From Primula veris (Eukaryota; Streptophyta; Magnoliopsida; Ericales; Primulaceae): DNA of 64,000 bases. Made by a program: the position numbers and the translations under genes. This document shows, one piece after another, positions 1 to 12,345 of the stretch. Positions within the stretch are counted from its first letter, which is position 1. Each line of letters opens with the position of its first letter. The DNA lies in assembly GCA_963682055.1 (NCBI GenBank), contig OY821747.1:18650258-18714257 (forward strand). The letters run 5' to 3'. Under the pieces are notes generated by a model. It did not search any database. It saw nothing but the letters and a program-made list of their open reading frames with translations, and was not told the origin of the DNA.

Positions 1-74
1 GAAATACATTTTGATTATAACTATAGGGACTAAAATGTTAAATTTGGAAAAAAAAAGGAGCAAACATAACCAAC

Positions 75-2281
75 CTTATTGCCAAGATATCCCATGATAC
101 CTCTTCCCACACAGCAAATTCTAAGATGCCCAATATCTTGTATTACCGATTTCCTTGCCCATATTGTCAAAAAAATCCCTACCATTTGCTTGCTCGCAAT
201 AAGCCGATACATAGTCCCACCCCTAGGGTTTTTAGTCATTTCCAAACGCTCACCGACAAGCGGGCCGCTAAAACTAGAAATTGTCTCATTAATCAATTTT
301 CTTGGCTTTCTCTTACTTGGTTCCAAGCTATGGCAATTGCATGCCTTGAGAAGTGTAATATCTGCCTTGAGACTTTTGCTAAGAACTTTTAGAGATTGTT
401 TTTTGGACTTTGAGTCCTTAGAGTGTTTTGAGCTTGATGACTCATGAGAAGTGCATATAAAGGACTCCGGATATTCATGATTTTGAGATGGCTTATTGAG
501 GGCTTGGTTTATGAGGGTAAGCCATTTTGTTGCTGGCTCGTTGTCTTCTATCACTAAAACATTTCCCGCACTTAAAGGCACAATTTCCTGAAACCTTGTC
601 ATCCATAACAAACAAGCTAATGTGAGCGAGTATATTATTTTACTCTAGTTTAGTTTGTATGACAAAAATGGTCTTCAGTATATTCTCTATAATTTAATCT
701 TCAGCTCTCTAATGAAAATTTATGGTGCTAGGGATATTTTACTATATGATGAAGGGCCACGGAAAATTAATAATTGGAAATCATACCCCAAAACGTAAAT
801 ATCTGCAGAGCCTTCTAGTTGCAAGAATTCCTGAAGGTCCAGACTTTGATGGGGAGCGTTTCCTCCAACATTCCAAGTTCCAACATATATCCTAAAACCA
901 AAAAGGAAGGAAAACAAAATTTGGAAAACAAATAAATAAATTATAAAAGTAAATACTCCCAAATGTAACCGAGAATATACCTGAAATCCTGGATTACGTT
1001 TTCCGAAGGCATGGGTTGCTTAAAATTAGAAAGGTTTAACCCTTCAATTCCAGTACTGGAGAGTATATCTGATAAGTAGGAGAGCAAAAGTTAATTTTAA
1101 GTTTTGGATTGCCCTGTTGAACATCGATAAATCTGCTTATGCTACACGGGAATTTGTCAAAACAAGGAATACAAAGGTCAAAACTATACTAACGTTGACA
1201 ACAATTTTCTTTGCCTCTCATGTAATTTTCAAATGGTACTTTTAGTCACGGATTAGGTAAGCTACCGAATATCATAAACTTGGTGTTTTTCTGAAAATAT
1301 GTGGCATACACCGTATATTACTAAGGAATGAGAGTGACATATATTAAAACTTTACTTTGATAATGCTCAAGTGATGTGGGGACAATTCCAATATTGCCCC
1401 TCACTCGTGAGTTGGTCAATTTTCGAGAAGAACAACGAGTGCAATTAACAAATTGGGTGGAGGTGGCCCATCATACTTAGAACTTGGGTATCATTTCGAT
1501 GGGTTGTTCTGATACCATGCAGAAATCCGTCCATTTACCACTAAAAGCCATATTAGTAATGAAACAGAGGGGCATATATATTAAGACTTGGATTTGATAA
1601 TGTCGTGCTATTAATCGAGTATAAGTTGGATTAGTTATAGCCACACTATCTCCGCACCACTAATTGTTTAGAAATGTTTCGATTGCATTTTTAAACCACA
1701 CCGGAAATAAGGTCTGATAATGACGTCCATTAGGATACCTAAGTTATACACAAAGTTTTAATAAAAATCACTACGACTATATATATATAAGTTATAAACA
1801 ACTTGATACTCAAATAGTATATTTATTAAAGTGTAAACAAAAAATGAAAATAAGACAAGGCCATATATAGTACATTTAGGTAGTCAGTTGGACATTTCCA
1901 GTTTTGTACATGAACAAAGAAAGTACATTAGCTTTCAACTTTATCAAGATTTATGCATTGGTTAACTTGAGTCCAGTTTGTATAAATGTGCAAACATTTA
2001 CCACCTTAAACAGAACCAAGAAAAGAGGGAGGAAAGAGTACCACGGACACGAACATTCGAACGCGTTTTGTTATCCTCTGAGCGATCTGTAAGATTTTTC
2101 TTGGACCCAAAAAACTTTGGCATGATAGTCTTCCTCACATGAATGATGAACGAAAATTTCAAAAGAAAGGTCAAAAAATTGATGTTAAAAAAAGGTGTAA
2201 CAATTGTGAATTTACCTTCTTTCTCTTTTCCACTTTATAGGAATTGTCCGAAGATGATGTAGCAATAGCGGTGTTGGTCAT
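75..2281 (-). CDS. Type I inositol polyphosphate 5-phosphatase, 5' part (gene runs off the left edge)
   Basis: Removes the 5-phosphate from inositol phosphates or phosphoinositides. Five exons fit GT-AG rules and close in phase: 2216-2281, 2042-2129, 981-1068, 787-891, 75-594 (289 codons so far). The fourth exon encodes IYVGTWNVGGNAPH, the family hallmark. The fifth opens with FQEIVPLSAGNVL and carries the WARKSV and VGRGIMGYLGNK blocks typical of plant 5PTases. The catalytic C-terminal motifs of the family lie beyond position 1. The short N-terminus (about 110 aa before TWNVGG) lacks the long leader of some family members. The start at 2281 is the first ATG of an exon that joins in phase; the first two exons are the least certain. 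No stop or frameshift is seen. The plant family is known to be multigenic, so no symbol is given. Confidence 0.85.
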
Positions 2282-3774
2282 ATCCGTCTGTATCATTTAG
2301 TTCCCAAAATGAATTAAGATTCATTGATAATATTTCCGCGGTCTAAGCATTTGCCACAACCCAATTAAGAAAGAATATATCATAGCGAAAATGATAAAAA
2401 GAAGTCAAGGTTTGCTATCAGCGTAATGTTAGTTTTGGAAAATTTTAAAGCTATAAAATCTAGTTTCATGATTTTCTAAGTTTTTAGCAGAGAAATGCTA
2501 AAAGCGGAGGCTTAAAAGAGATCTGCTGTGTTTTTTGTTTTTTTCTTGACTAACTTTTCTTTCTGAAGAATAATTCATGTTACGGTGTTAGTAATTTTTT
2601 TTCTTTTTCTTATCAAAATACGATTTATCTATTTTTGAACATATGACCAAATATGATCAGAATTTGCTGCCAAATTTCTAGGGAAATACGAGGTTGTAGA
2701 TAGTGTATATGCATGTCTTGGGGAGAAATAATGTGTATTCTGGAACTTTAACTCTTTAATCAATGCACCAACCTATTAACCTTATTTTTCTCTCTTTCTC
2801 TCTTTTTCTCCTATTTTTAGTGTTTAGAAAAGTATCACCATTGGATTTGAACTAATACAAATCTTATGGTCGAGAATAAAAGAAACATTTTTTCAGAACA
2901 CAATAAAAGGCCACATGTGACCCGATCTTAAATTTTCTTTCCTTTTTTTGGTCCATCAAATCCCCACAAGAGTTCCCTCCATTTGTTAGGGTTTTAATTG
3001 TTGAGTGCAATCTAATTTTGTGTACACCAGCCACACTGAATAGTTACTCCTCTTCAAAGATGAAACACAGCGAATCAATCAATTAGTTTAATTATATTTT
3101 TGGTACATTAATTTGTTTAATTCAAAACACCGCCATCACTACAACCTGATCTCTCATCATTCATTAAAATAAACCTATTAATATTTTGACCCAAATCCTA
3201 TGATTAAACTGAAAAAAACCTCTTTATAATCTTCCAGAGTTCCTAATCATTGAAATAAAGAGAAACCCAAATTTATTTTTTCAGCATTCCTCTTCCTTGG
3301 ATAAATGTAACAAGTTTGATTAAATTTTTATGTTTTTCGTTGATAAATTTTGCTCTCAAATTTGTTTCTTTAATTTGATCTTGAATTGAAGTGTTGAGAC
3401 TATAAAATACGTGTAAAGAGAGGTTGGAAAAGAGAGAGAATAAATAATTAATTGTAGAGTTTTTCACTATGTTCTCTACTCTTAGTAATTATAACTAATG
3501 GTCATCACCGGGGAAATGCAAAGAGTTATCCCTCCATCCATTGTTTTACGTGTTTGAATATAAATTATTTTGTAGTTGTGGAGGAAAATTACAAGTTGCA
3601 TCACTTGCTCAATGGTTTTCTCTTAAAGAGTTTAGCACATATACATTCGATGCCCTACTACCAAACAAATCAAATTTTTTTTGCACGTTACCTACACCTA
3701 TTTTGACGAAAAAGAGAGGTTAGACTCACACTTCTTTGCTCAAGTGAATAAAAATTTACGTTATTAACAATATA
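2282..3774. other. Upstream/intergenic AT-rich DNA
   Basis: About 1.5 kb upstream of the phosphatase start. It holds pyrimidine-rich stretches (around 2780-2820) and no coding potential I can support. Promoter elements of the phosphatase presumably lie in the first few hundred bases, but no clear TATA box can be assigned. Confidence 0.4.
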
Positions 3775-4402
3775 TAGGGCTGTCAAAAAGACCTGAAACC
3801 GAAAAACTACAGCGTTAAGACCCCAAAACGAAAGAACTGACCCGTTGAAGAATCGTTTTCGGGTCTAATCAACCCGACCCAACCGGTTCTAGTGTTGTGT
3901 ATGGTTTTCATCTCTATACCCGCAACCCGTAGAACCGCAACATGTACTGATATTTTAATAAAACATATACATATACGTATTAATATTATATTAGCCCATG
4001 TATTTGTAAATTTATATACAAATGCATGTTAATGAAGCGAGTTTTATGATATCTGAGAATCATATGTAGAGTTAAAACATATACTCAGCATAATTTTTTA
4101 TTAAACTAGATATAAGATTTGGCAAATTTTGTTTTAAAAAAACAAAATGTCTATCAAGATAATAAAAGTTGTTATGATGTTTTATACTTGTCTTATTTTT
4201 CATTATTTTACATTCTTTTACACTTTTTCATTTATTGTGGAGTTTTTTTCACATGTTTTTATATTTATATCATTAATAATATAAAAGTATGGGGTGATAG
4301 TCAAAGATGCCATGTAATTATTATAAGGGGCAAACCTTCAAAATTAGCCTAAAGAGAGAAAGAGAGAGACGATTAGGGTGAAAAACCCTACCCACCGAGG
4401 AG

Positions 4403-5193
4403 ATGACCGTCCTTCAACCACCTGACCCTACAAATGATAACGTTAAAAATGACCAAATCCTCTCCCCAGACCCTCCCCTATCTAAATCTTTCGCAACTAT
4501 ATTAAAAGCTCAAACTTTGACAACTAAGGTTCCAGTTAAAGAAATCAGCCTTTACGAAGGAGAACCAATGATTCACTATACGATCGAAGATCTTAACACT
4601 CTTTCGGAACCTTTCAAATATACTATTGTAGGGAAATTCTTACACGGTAAAGCTCACATAGATAACATTCGTAAAGTGTTTAATTCTATGGAATTGAAAG
4701 CTAACTATCATATTGGAGTAATCGATTCAAAACAAATTCTAATTCGCTGCTATTATGAAGAAGATTATCTACGTATTTGGATGCGCAAAATTTGGTACAT
4801 TGAAAACAGGCCAATGAGAACTTTTAAATGGTCCTATGATTTTATCCAAGATAAAAAATCCCCAGTTGGATCTCGCTACTAAAATTACGTATCCATTTAT
4901 ACAATAAATCTAGCACTTTCAGTATTGCATCAACTTTTGGAAAACCTCTAAAGGTAGATAAACCAACATCGAAGCTGACTAGACCGGGTCTAACTCGAAT
5001 TTGTGTGGAAATTGATCTAAGAAAAGAACTGGTAAAGAGAGTAAGAATAAATTATAGAGAAAATGAAGGATTTTGGCAACATTCCAATTATGAAGGTGTA
5101 CCAAATTACTGTTCTCAATGCTTTAAACTAGGTCATGCAATAGATACATATAAGTTTACTAAAGTGGATAAAGAAGAAGAGGGCAACAAATAA
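4403..5193 (+). pseudogene. LINE ORF1: DUF4283-like, zinc-knuckle nucleic-acid-binding protein (broken)
   Basis: ORF1 of plant LINEs encodes an RNA-binding chaperone that packages the element transcript. The first open part (4403-4882, 159 aa) starts at a clear ATG after the leader and carries the DUF4283-type core ending in an MRTFKW block. A frameshift near 4885 moves the reading to another frame, open to 5193, with LTRICVEIDLRKEL and a knuckle at CSQCFKLGH. The knuckle's last cysteine is replaced (TYKF), so CX2CX4HX4C is incomplete. A lysine-rich, low-complexity tail to about 5500 may be the decayed C-terminus. Confidence 0.75.
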
Positions 5194-5997
5194 GAAGAAC
5201 ATGTCAACAAAAATAAAGAAAAGGCAAAGGAAATGGAAACATCAAATAGAGGAAAAAACAAAAAGCAAGCAAACCAAAAGAACGAAAAGGCCAATTATTA
5301 CAAACACCAATAGAAAATAAGCACAAAAGAATGGGTGACTAAAAGCTTTAATAATGAAATAGCAAAGAGCGTTGAATAAGAAGTAGCTAAGACCCACCCC
5401 CCACCCCCAGATGCTGAAAAGACTGAAAATATCAATAAGATTATATTAATAAAGGAAGATAAGGGTGAATAAGGTAATCTAAATACTGATATGATCCGAT
5501 ACACAGGTTGTGAAGGTAATGAATCAACAGTTCTCTAGCCCTTAAATATTAATCCGTATTTTGATGATAATGTGACAATGAGAGACTCTAATCTCATAGA
5601 TGCTCCAGATATATTTAAAGACTTGAGAATTGATCTTGGTCTCTCTCCTAGAGAAATTTCCACTACTTGAGAAGAAGGTGAGTGGAAAACCCCAAAAAAT
5701 AAAAAATAAATTGGGGAAAAATCCAATTGTTGTAGCTAAAGATGCAATGGTTCTTAGATCATTTAATGTAGGGGTTAAAAAGGGTTTTAAATGATTAATA
5801 CACTCTTTTTGGAATATCACAGGAGTGGGTACTAAAGCCACTACTAGACGTGTTCAAAAGTTAGTAAATTACATCAAATTATGTTCGTAGTTTGCTTAGA
5901 ACCAAAGAAAAGTCAAGATAAAGTGAAGTTTTATAGAAGGAAGTTTGAGTTTGATAAAGTCCTGATACATGAAGATAATAAGATTTGAGCTTTTTAT

Positions 5998-8900
5998 ATG
6001 CAAGAAATGAATATTTCAATTATTAATCAAATGAATCAAGTTGTAACTATGACAGTTTCTATTGACTACTTGGGTCTTAAGTTACAAGTTTTAGTGGTTT
6101 ATGCTAAGTGTACAGCAGCTGAGTTTCAGTGGTTTATGCTAAGTGTACAGCAGCTGAAAGAGAAATTGTTTAGAGTTTCTTAGAAAACTCTTTTACTAAT
6201 AACCCTTGGCTGATTGGGGGGGATTTTAGTACCGTTTCATCTGAAGATGGTAAAATTTGGGTTTGCCAATCAATATTAACTCAACTAATGACTATCTATC
6301 TTGCATAAATAATTTGGGTGTTTCAGAAGCTATCTATAGTGGCTCCAAATATACTAGGTGGAATAAACGTAGTGGGAGTGAGGCTATTTTTGAAAGACTT
6401 GATAAGTTCCTTTTTAATCAGGAGTTTGCTAATCTATTCTGCAACACTTACCTTGACCATTTGAGCAAGGCTACTTCAGACCATAGCCCTCTGTTGTTAA
6501 AGTTACAATTGGTTCTAGTCAATAATCCTAAAAGGTTTATATTTCAAAATTTCTGGGTAGATCATGAAGATTTTACTAAGGTAGTAAAAGAAACCTGGGT
6601 TACTAGTACTTATTCTAATGATTTTGTGAATCTTGCAGCAAATTTAAAAGCAACTAGAAAGAGACTGAAAGAGTGGAATTATAATACCTTTAGAAATATC
6701 TTTTAAGAAATCACTAAAGATGAAGACAATCTCTTGATAGCAGAGCAACACTTTGAATTGAACCCAACTCCTGCAAACAAAAGTGAGCTCAATAAGGAGA
6801 AACCAATTCTAAAAGCTAAACTTAGTATAGAACAGAAATATTAGTTTCAGAAAGCTAACCTCAAATGGGCTCTACAGGGGGATGCTAATACCAAATTTTT
6901 TCATAGTATAGTAAAGAAAACAAGATCTAAATGTGCCATTGGTGAAATAGAAAAAGAAGATGGTACTTTTATCAGAGATCCAAGCTATTGATTATTTTCA
7001 AGGCCTTTTACCAATTGATCAATCCCATTCTTATGAGTACAACAGCTTGAACATAATCTCTAAACTGATTTCTGAAGAGAAAAATAATTTTTTAGACAAA
7101 GACCCCACTATAGAAGAGGTAAAAGAAGTTGTGTGTGAACTAAGCAAGTCTAGTGCACCTGTGATAGATGGTTTTACAGGTCAATTTTTTGTAACATGCT
7201 GAGATTTTATTGGAGAAGATGTTTTCAAAGCTATTAATCTTTTTTTCATGGGAAATATACTTCCTAAATCTCTATCAACTACTGTTATTGCACTTATTCC
7301 AAAGAAGATTAAGCCTAAAAAATTTGTTGAATTCAGACCTATAAGCTTATGCACTTTCTACAACAAAATTATTTCGAAAATTATTTTTTCTAGAATTGCT
7401 ACTATACTACCCAATATTATTTCCGAGAACCAAAGTGGATTTGTTAAATCTAGAGACATTGTGGACAATATTCTTCTTGCTCAAGAATTTATTTCAACTC
7501 TCAATAAAAAAACTAGTGGTAAAAATATAGCTTTGAAACCAGACATGAAAAAAGCTTATAATAAAATTTCTTGGCATTTCCTTATTTCTACTCTGAGGAA
7601 AAATGGGCTTTTCTGAGAAGGTGATAGACATAGTATGCAGGGTTATCTCCAGAAATCAAACTTCTATATTGGTGAATGGCAGTCCTATTGAACTTTTTAT
7701 TCCTAAAAATGGCCTTAGACAGGGGGATCATCTATCCTCTAGTCTATTTATAATCTACTCTGAAGTTTTAAGTAGATATTTAAATGTTTTGATTAATAAC
7801 AAAAGATTATCAGCATTTAAAGCTCCTATTGGAAGTCCTATTATCACTCAACTTGTTTTTGCTGATGATCTAATAATCTTAAATTCAGCAGACCTTCATT
7901 CTATCAGAAAGATCAACAGCACTCTGCAATGCTAAAATAAAGATTCTGGTCAGTAAATCAGTTTAGACAAAGAGCTTTGTCTATTTCTCAAAAAATGTCA
8001 GTGCAACACAAAAAGAAAATATTTTCAAAGAGCTCAATATCACAAGTAAGAAACCTCCTTTTTCTTACCTTGGCTGCAAATTATATTCTGGGCATAAAAA
8101 TTGTATACTTTTTCATGAACTCATTTTAAAAGTGAGAAGTAAGCTTTCTACCTGGAAAGGTAACTGACTAAATTTGGGTGGGAAATTAATTCTGATTAGA
8201 CATGTTTTTCAATCTATTCCTATTTATACATTGGCTGCTATGAATCCTCCACTACAAGTGATTAATAGAATAAGCCAATTGTTGTCTAATTTCTTTTGAG
8301 GTAACAAAAATGGTAAAAATAAGTACTACTGGGTTAGATGGAGCAAAGTTTTGTAGACCAGTGAAAGAATGGGGCTTGAATAATAAAAGTTTTTATGACA
8401 TATCTAAAGATTTGGCAATGAAACTCTGGTGGAAGTTCAAGACAAAATAAACTTTGTGAACTAAATTCATAAAAGCAAAATACTATAGAAATAAACCATC
8501 AGAAGACATCCTTGTTAAAAAATGAGCTACTACTTGGTGTAAAATGCTACAAGCTATAAAATTAACTAAGAGTAATTCTATTCTAGTTGGAAATGTGGCA
8601 AACCAACCTATATGGAAACCTACTAATTTAGGTAGTTTTACTCTAAATTGAGCTTGAGAAATTTCTAGAGAAGCAGGTACTGAAAATTGGAGAAGTAAAT
8701 TTATATGGAACAAAATGATACCTTTAAAAGTTTCTTTTTTCATGGGGAAGATCTTTATAAAAGTTGTACCCTTGGATTGCAACCTGTATAAATTTGGGAT
8801 TAGCATGGCTTCAATTTGTGTTTGTTGCAAAAAATTTGAAGAGACATTTGACTATCTATTTAGTACTGGTATTCTTTCTAATGAGGTTTGGAACTTCTTT

Positions 8901-9688
8901 GAAAGGAAATGGGGTATAATTATTCAGAATAAATCTTTATATGGAAGAATCAACAGCTGGTTGTCTTATATTACAAAGAAAAAGTCTTTCTCAGAAAGAA
9001 AAATCTGTCAACTTCTACTTTCTATCATTATTTAGGTTATATGGAAATATAGATGTTCATGTAAGTCTGAGAGTATCAAAATGAGGTCCTGTAATATTTT
9101 TCGAAAGTCTGAAGAGTTGATTATTCAGTCTGATTATAGGGAGAAAGAATTCTTTTATTCCGACCACAGTTGTAAGAAGAAAACATATAAAGATACTATT
9201 ATTAAGTGGTCTCACCCCCATCTGGGTATATGAAACTCAACATAGATGGTTGATACAAACAAACAGAGGTAAATAATGGTATTGGTGGTTTAATTAGAGA
9301 TGAATTGGGCTCTTTTGTCACAGGGTTTTCTAGATCTATAACTAGTGATCCAGCTCTCTATTCAGAGTTCAAATCTCTTTATTATGGTCTACAAATTTTT
9401 CCTAAACAAAATCTAATTATTGAGAGTGACTCAATTCAATTAATAAATATTGTAGAAGGTAAACAGAAATGCCCTTGGAAAATTACATATCTATTTAATC
9501 AAATAAAGGATATATTAAAGGAAGGTGACTACTTGTTCAAGCATGTGGCTCGATATGGCAACAAAGCTACTGATCTCCTTGCAAATTGGGAGGGTAACAT
9601 CATTTCTTCTTGTATTGATGAATTCCCTCATATATTGAAAGGGATTATTGACACTGAATCGAAAGGTATCTCTAATCTAAGGTTTTGA
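5998..9688 (+). pseudogene. LINE ORF2: endonuclease, reverse transcriptase and RNase H (broken)
   Basis: Recognisable in order: APE-type endonuclease (GGDFSTV near 6220; SDHSPLLLKL near 6480), reverse transcriptase (RPISLC near 7340; LKPDMKKAYNKISW at about 7540-7575; LRQGDHLSSSLF near 7710; catalytic FADD near 7860), a zf-RVT cysteine region (WNKMIPLKVSFF to CVCCKKFEETFDYLF, about 8700-8870), and a C-terminal RNase H-like domain (IGGLIRDE, IIESDS, ATDLLANWE, about 9275-9590). Stops and frameshifts separate each block. The endonuclease also carries a 35-bp-period duplication (6093-6157). The normal ORF2 start is not intact. Function is lost; the assignment rests on family motifs. Confidence 0.85.
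6093..6157 (+). repeat. Direct duplication inside the LINE endonuclease
   Basis: A 30-bp unit beginning AGTGGTTTATGC occurs identically at 6093-6122 and 6128-6157, separated by 5 bp. The 35-bp period shifts the reading frame, so this is one of the inactivating lesions. Perfect identity implies a recent local duplication in an otherwise decayed element. Confidence 0.9.
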
Positions 9689-10469
9689 TGGAAGCAATAA
9701 TGGAGGTTAGGCTTGGAAAGGGGGGAGACAGATTTCTCTCTCGTCGTAATTTTTCAGGAGAAAATAAAGCAGTGCAAGTGGACAGAAGACTTATTACATC
9801 AGTATTACAGTTGTAGTCCTTGAAGTTTCGCTCGCCAGTCTATTGGATCCTGTATTGCAGCTTCTGGAATTTTGTTTTTCAATTGTCTCTTGTAGTTTCC
9901 TTTTATTTCTTTTGGATTTCATTGTTTGAGACTTTATCTGTACTAGTACTTGTTTTTCTTTCTGTGGGGGCTTTTCACCCGTATTTTTAATTAATAAAAT
10001 ATGAGTTTTCCCCACCAGTTATATAAAAAAAAAGGTATGGGTAAATAACCGCACCAGCAACCGTTAGACCCACTACATGTACGGGTATGGGTTGGGTAAA
10101 ATGGGCATAAAAACTTATATAGACCTGACCCGTATATGACGATAGAACCGCTAGAATTGCTACCCGAATACCAAAAAACCGTTGGGTCGGATCGGGTCGG
10201 GTAAAATTGACACCCCTAGTAATATCATTTGATAACGTGTCAAATCTAATGCCAAATTGTTAAGAATTGGTTGTTATATTAAATCAAATCACTTGCGGCT
10301 TGAGCAGTTTTATCCACCAAATCTTTCTTGACTAGCGGCATCAATCATGCTCTTATCCCTGTAAGACCTTCATAAAAAAACTAAACCAGTAGTTGTTTGC
10401 TCATTTGAAGATGTGGACAACTTGCATATAATTTCTTGAACCGTTCCCAATATTCGTGTAAGGACCATC

Positions 10470-11446
10470 TGATTAGACCATGAAATACTCACTTTTATGT
10501 GTAAAAACGATATGTATTAGCATTGTTTCGTTGATATTTCGGCTTGTTTAAGCCATATTTTGTGTTTTTCTGTATTTTCCCGGTTTATTTGCATTGTTTT
10601 GAATTTTTGCAGAAAAAAAGCATGAAATTAACACAAAAACGAGACAATGAAGCTAGAAGACCAAATAAAGGACCAAAAGAGGATAAACCAGAAGTTGAAT
10701 AACTTCAAAATCAACCCCAACAAGTTGCAAAATGGAATCAAGCCAAGATAGAGTCAAAAGAACATTCTAGAAGCTCACATGACCGGTCAACCTCGCCGGT
10801 CAAGTCAGTTTAGAATTTAAAATTTGATTAGATAAGTTTGTTAGGTTTTTGAGATAAATACCCCCCTTAAACTCCGAAATTTACATATATTCATTTTCGA
10901 GAGCCTCCTTAGGCTCAACAGCTCTCCCTTCTCTCTAAAAACTCCTCCATTTGTAATATATTTTGGAATACTTCTGTTCAATTCGTTTATTACTGTAACG
11001 CTTGCAAGCTAAATACTTAAATCTTGATATTACTATCATTTTCCAGTACTTGTGTTGTTTTTATCATTTGTTTTGAATAATGTTTCAGTTAGTACTACTT
11101 TGTTTATTTTTGCATGTTGAGAATTGATGACTTCTATATTGCATAATATGAATTGTTAAGAAAACTCTCTTAATCGAACATATAACCGTAATTTGCTAGA
11201 TCTAATCTTGTTAGAATTGACAAACCTTGCATGTTATTTAGTAAATTGGTTTATTTAATAAAGAATATATTGGTCAATTGTTAAAGAATAAAACTCCAAT
11301 TCTAGGATCTATAATAACTGATATTAAACTTGATTGGTTCTCCGTGAAACGAACTCATACTTTCGAGAATTATATTGCAATTGCAATCATACTCTTGCGA
11401 GGCCTTTTTGTGCGTAAAAATTACACATATAAGGGGAAGTTAATAT
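10470..11446 (+). mobile_element. LTR of a Ty3/gypsy (Tat/Athila-type) element
   Basis: Begins TGATTAGACC and ends just before a canonical primer-binding site. The start matches the start of the LTR pair at 39.4/43.6 kb (TGATTCGACC / TGATTTGACC), which indicates a related lineage. A TATA-like GATAAATACC lies near 10853. Repeated CCGGTCA motifs occur near 10780-10805. No partner LTR was found in the window, so this is a truncated or rearranged copy. The right boundary is good to a few bases. Confidence 0.65.
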
Positions 11447-11448
11447 TT

Positions 11449-11466
11449 TGGCGCCGCTGCCGGTGA
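11449..11466 (+). other. Primer-binding site (TGGCGCCGCTGCCGGTGA)
   Basis: TGGCGCCG(T/C)TGCCGG directly downstream of an LTR is the primer-binding site used by plant Athila/Tat gypsy elements, generally attributed to tRNA-Asp. Its position fixes the LTR end and the plus orientation. Confidence 0.8.
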
Positions 11467-11513
11467 ATTAATTTCAGGTTGATATTAGTTCCCAAAACAA
11501 AATAAAAACAAAT

Positions 11514-11716
11514 TTGTTAATATTTATCTAGTAGGAAGAAAACGATTCGCTAAACGTTACGTGTTTGTCCACTAACAATTTTTTAAAAAGCAGATCTCGG
11601 ACTTAACCGGTCACCGTTACCGGTCAGGCCCCTTTGTATTAAAAAAATAAAAAATTGTTAATATTTATCTCGTAGGGAGAAAACGATTCGCTAAACGTTA
11701 CGTGTTTGTCCACTAA
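11514..11716 (+). repeat. 62-bp direct repeat in the retrotransposon leader
   Basis: A 62-bp unit ending GTGTTTGTCCACTAA is present at 11514-11575 and 11655-11716 (period 141 bp) with very few differences. Between the copies is a segment with two CCGGTCA motifs. It lies in the 5' untranslated leader of the element primed at 11449. Confidence 0.85.
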
Positions 11717-12345
11717 AATTTTTCCCTACATAGATTTAAACTTTAAAATAATTAAATCCAGTTCTTTATTTTTCTCAACTCTGCCCATAAATTTTAATCT
11801 CATAGTATTTTTAATATTGCTTTTTCTACTTTCGTTAAGATCCTAATTATTTTAAAAAATACATATTAATTATCTGATTTAAGGAATCAGAAAAAAGAAA
11901 CTGGAATTTATTAATAAAAATTTCAAAATTTATAAATAAAATCTTAAAATTAAAAGTTTGTTAAAAAAGATAAGTATAAAATCTTTAAAAATCTTTTTCT
12001 AGTCCTTTAAAATAAAGGCAAGTCCCCCGCTGGAGGGCACCAGGGGACAAATCCCGAGCTAAAAGCTCCGATACTGAGCAAGAGAAACACGAAAATCCAA
12101 ATTTCTAGGAGAATATACTACATGACAAATACTACTTAGGAAGAAGAAAAATCAAATAAACAGTTATAAGATCCACAAAAAATCGAAACATTCAAAAACG
12201 ACCAACAATATGAAATACAACAAAGTACGAGATACATCAGGAACGATAATATGAGGCTCGCATTACAGAGGCAAAAGTACCAACAACGAAAATAAATACA
12301 ATCAAGTCCTGAATAAATAAACTGGAAAAGAAATAAGCAACAAAG
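11717..12345. other. Non-coding remnant with a GC-rich hairpin near 12020-12075
   Basis: AT-rich, A-runs to about 12000. Then a GC-rich patch with GTCCCC facing GGGGAC and GAGCT facing AGCTC. It lies just past the 3' end of the minus-strand coding remnants and could be part of their 3' UTR or a border of the deleted gag-pol region. No coding sequence seen. Confidence 0.4.

Larger units (their letters stand above)
4288..10033 (+). mobile_element. L1-type LINE retrotransposon, degenerate
   Basis: Near full-length non-LTR element: a purine-rich 5' leader (about 4350-4400), ORF1 with a DUF4283-like domain and zinc knuckle, ORF2 with endonuclease, reverse transcriptase, zf-RVT and RNase H regions, then a short A-rich tail ending at 10033. 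GTATGGG occurs at 4287-4293 and at 10035-10041, directly after the tail; this may be the target-site duplication but is short. Many stops and frameshifts show that it is inactive. The C-terminal RNase H resembles plant L1 elements. Confidence 0.8.
3775..10218. mobile_element. hAT-like non-autonomous DNA element split by a LINE
   Basis: The left edge reads TAGGGCTGTCAA and the right edge, read on the other strand, TAGGGGTGTCAA, giving short terminal inverted repeats of hAT type. Both end pieces (3775 to about 3960; about 10034-10218) are rich in pyrimidine/purine runs such as GACCCG, ACCCGAC and GGGTCGGGT, unlike the sequence around them. Imperfect AATAT-containing flanks (3767-3774 and 10219-10226) could be a decayed 8-bp target duplication. 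The 5.7-kb interior is a LINE that inserted later. Confidence 0.55.

Noticed and set aside
79..447. Plus-strand open frames of 122 and 88 codons
   Set aside because: They are the reverse of the phosphatase exon 75-594, which has clear family motifs on the minus strand.
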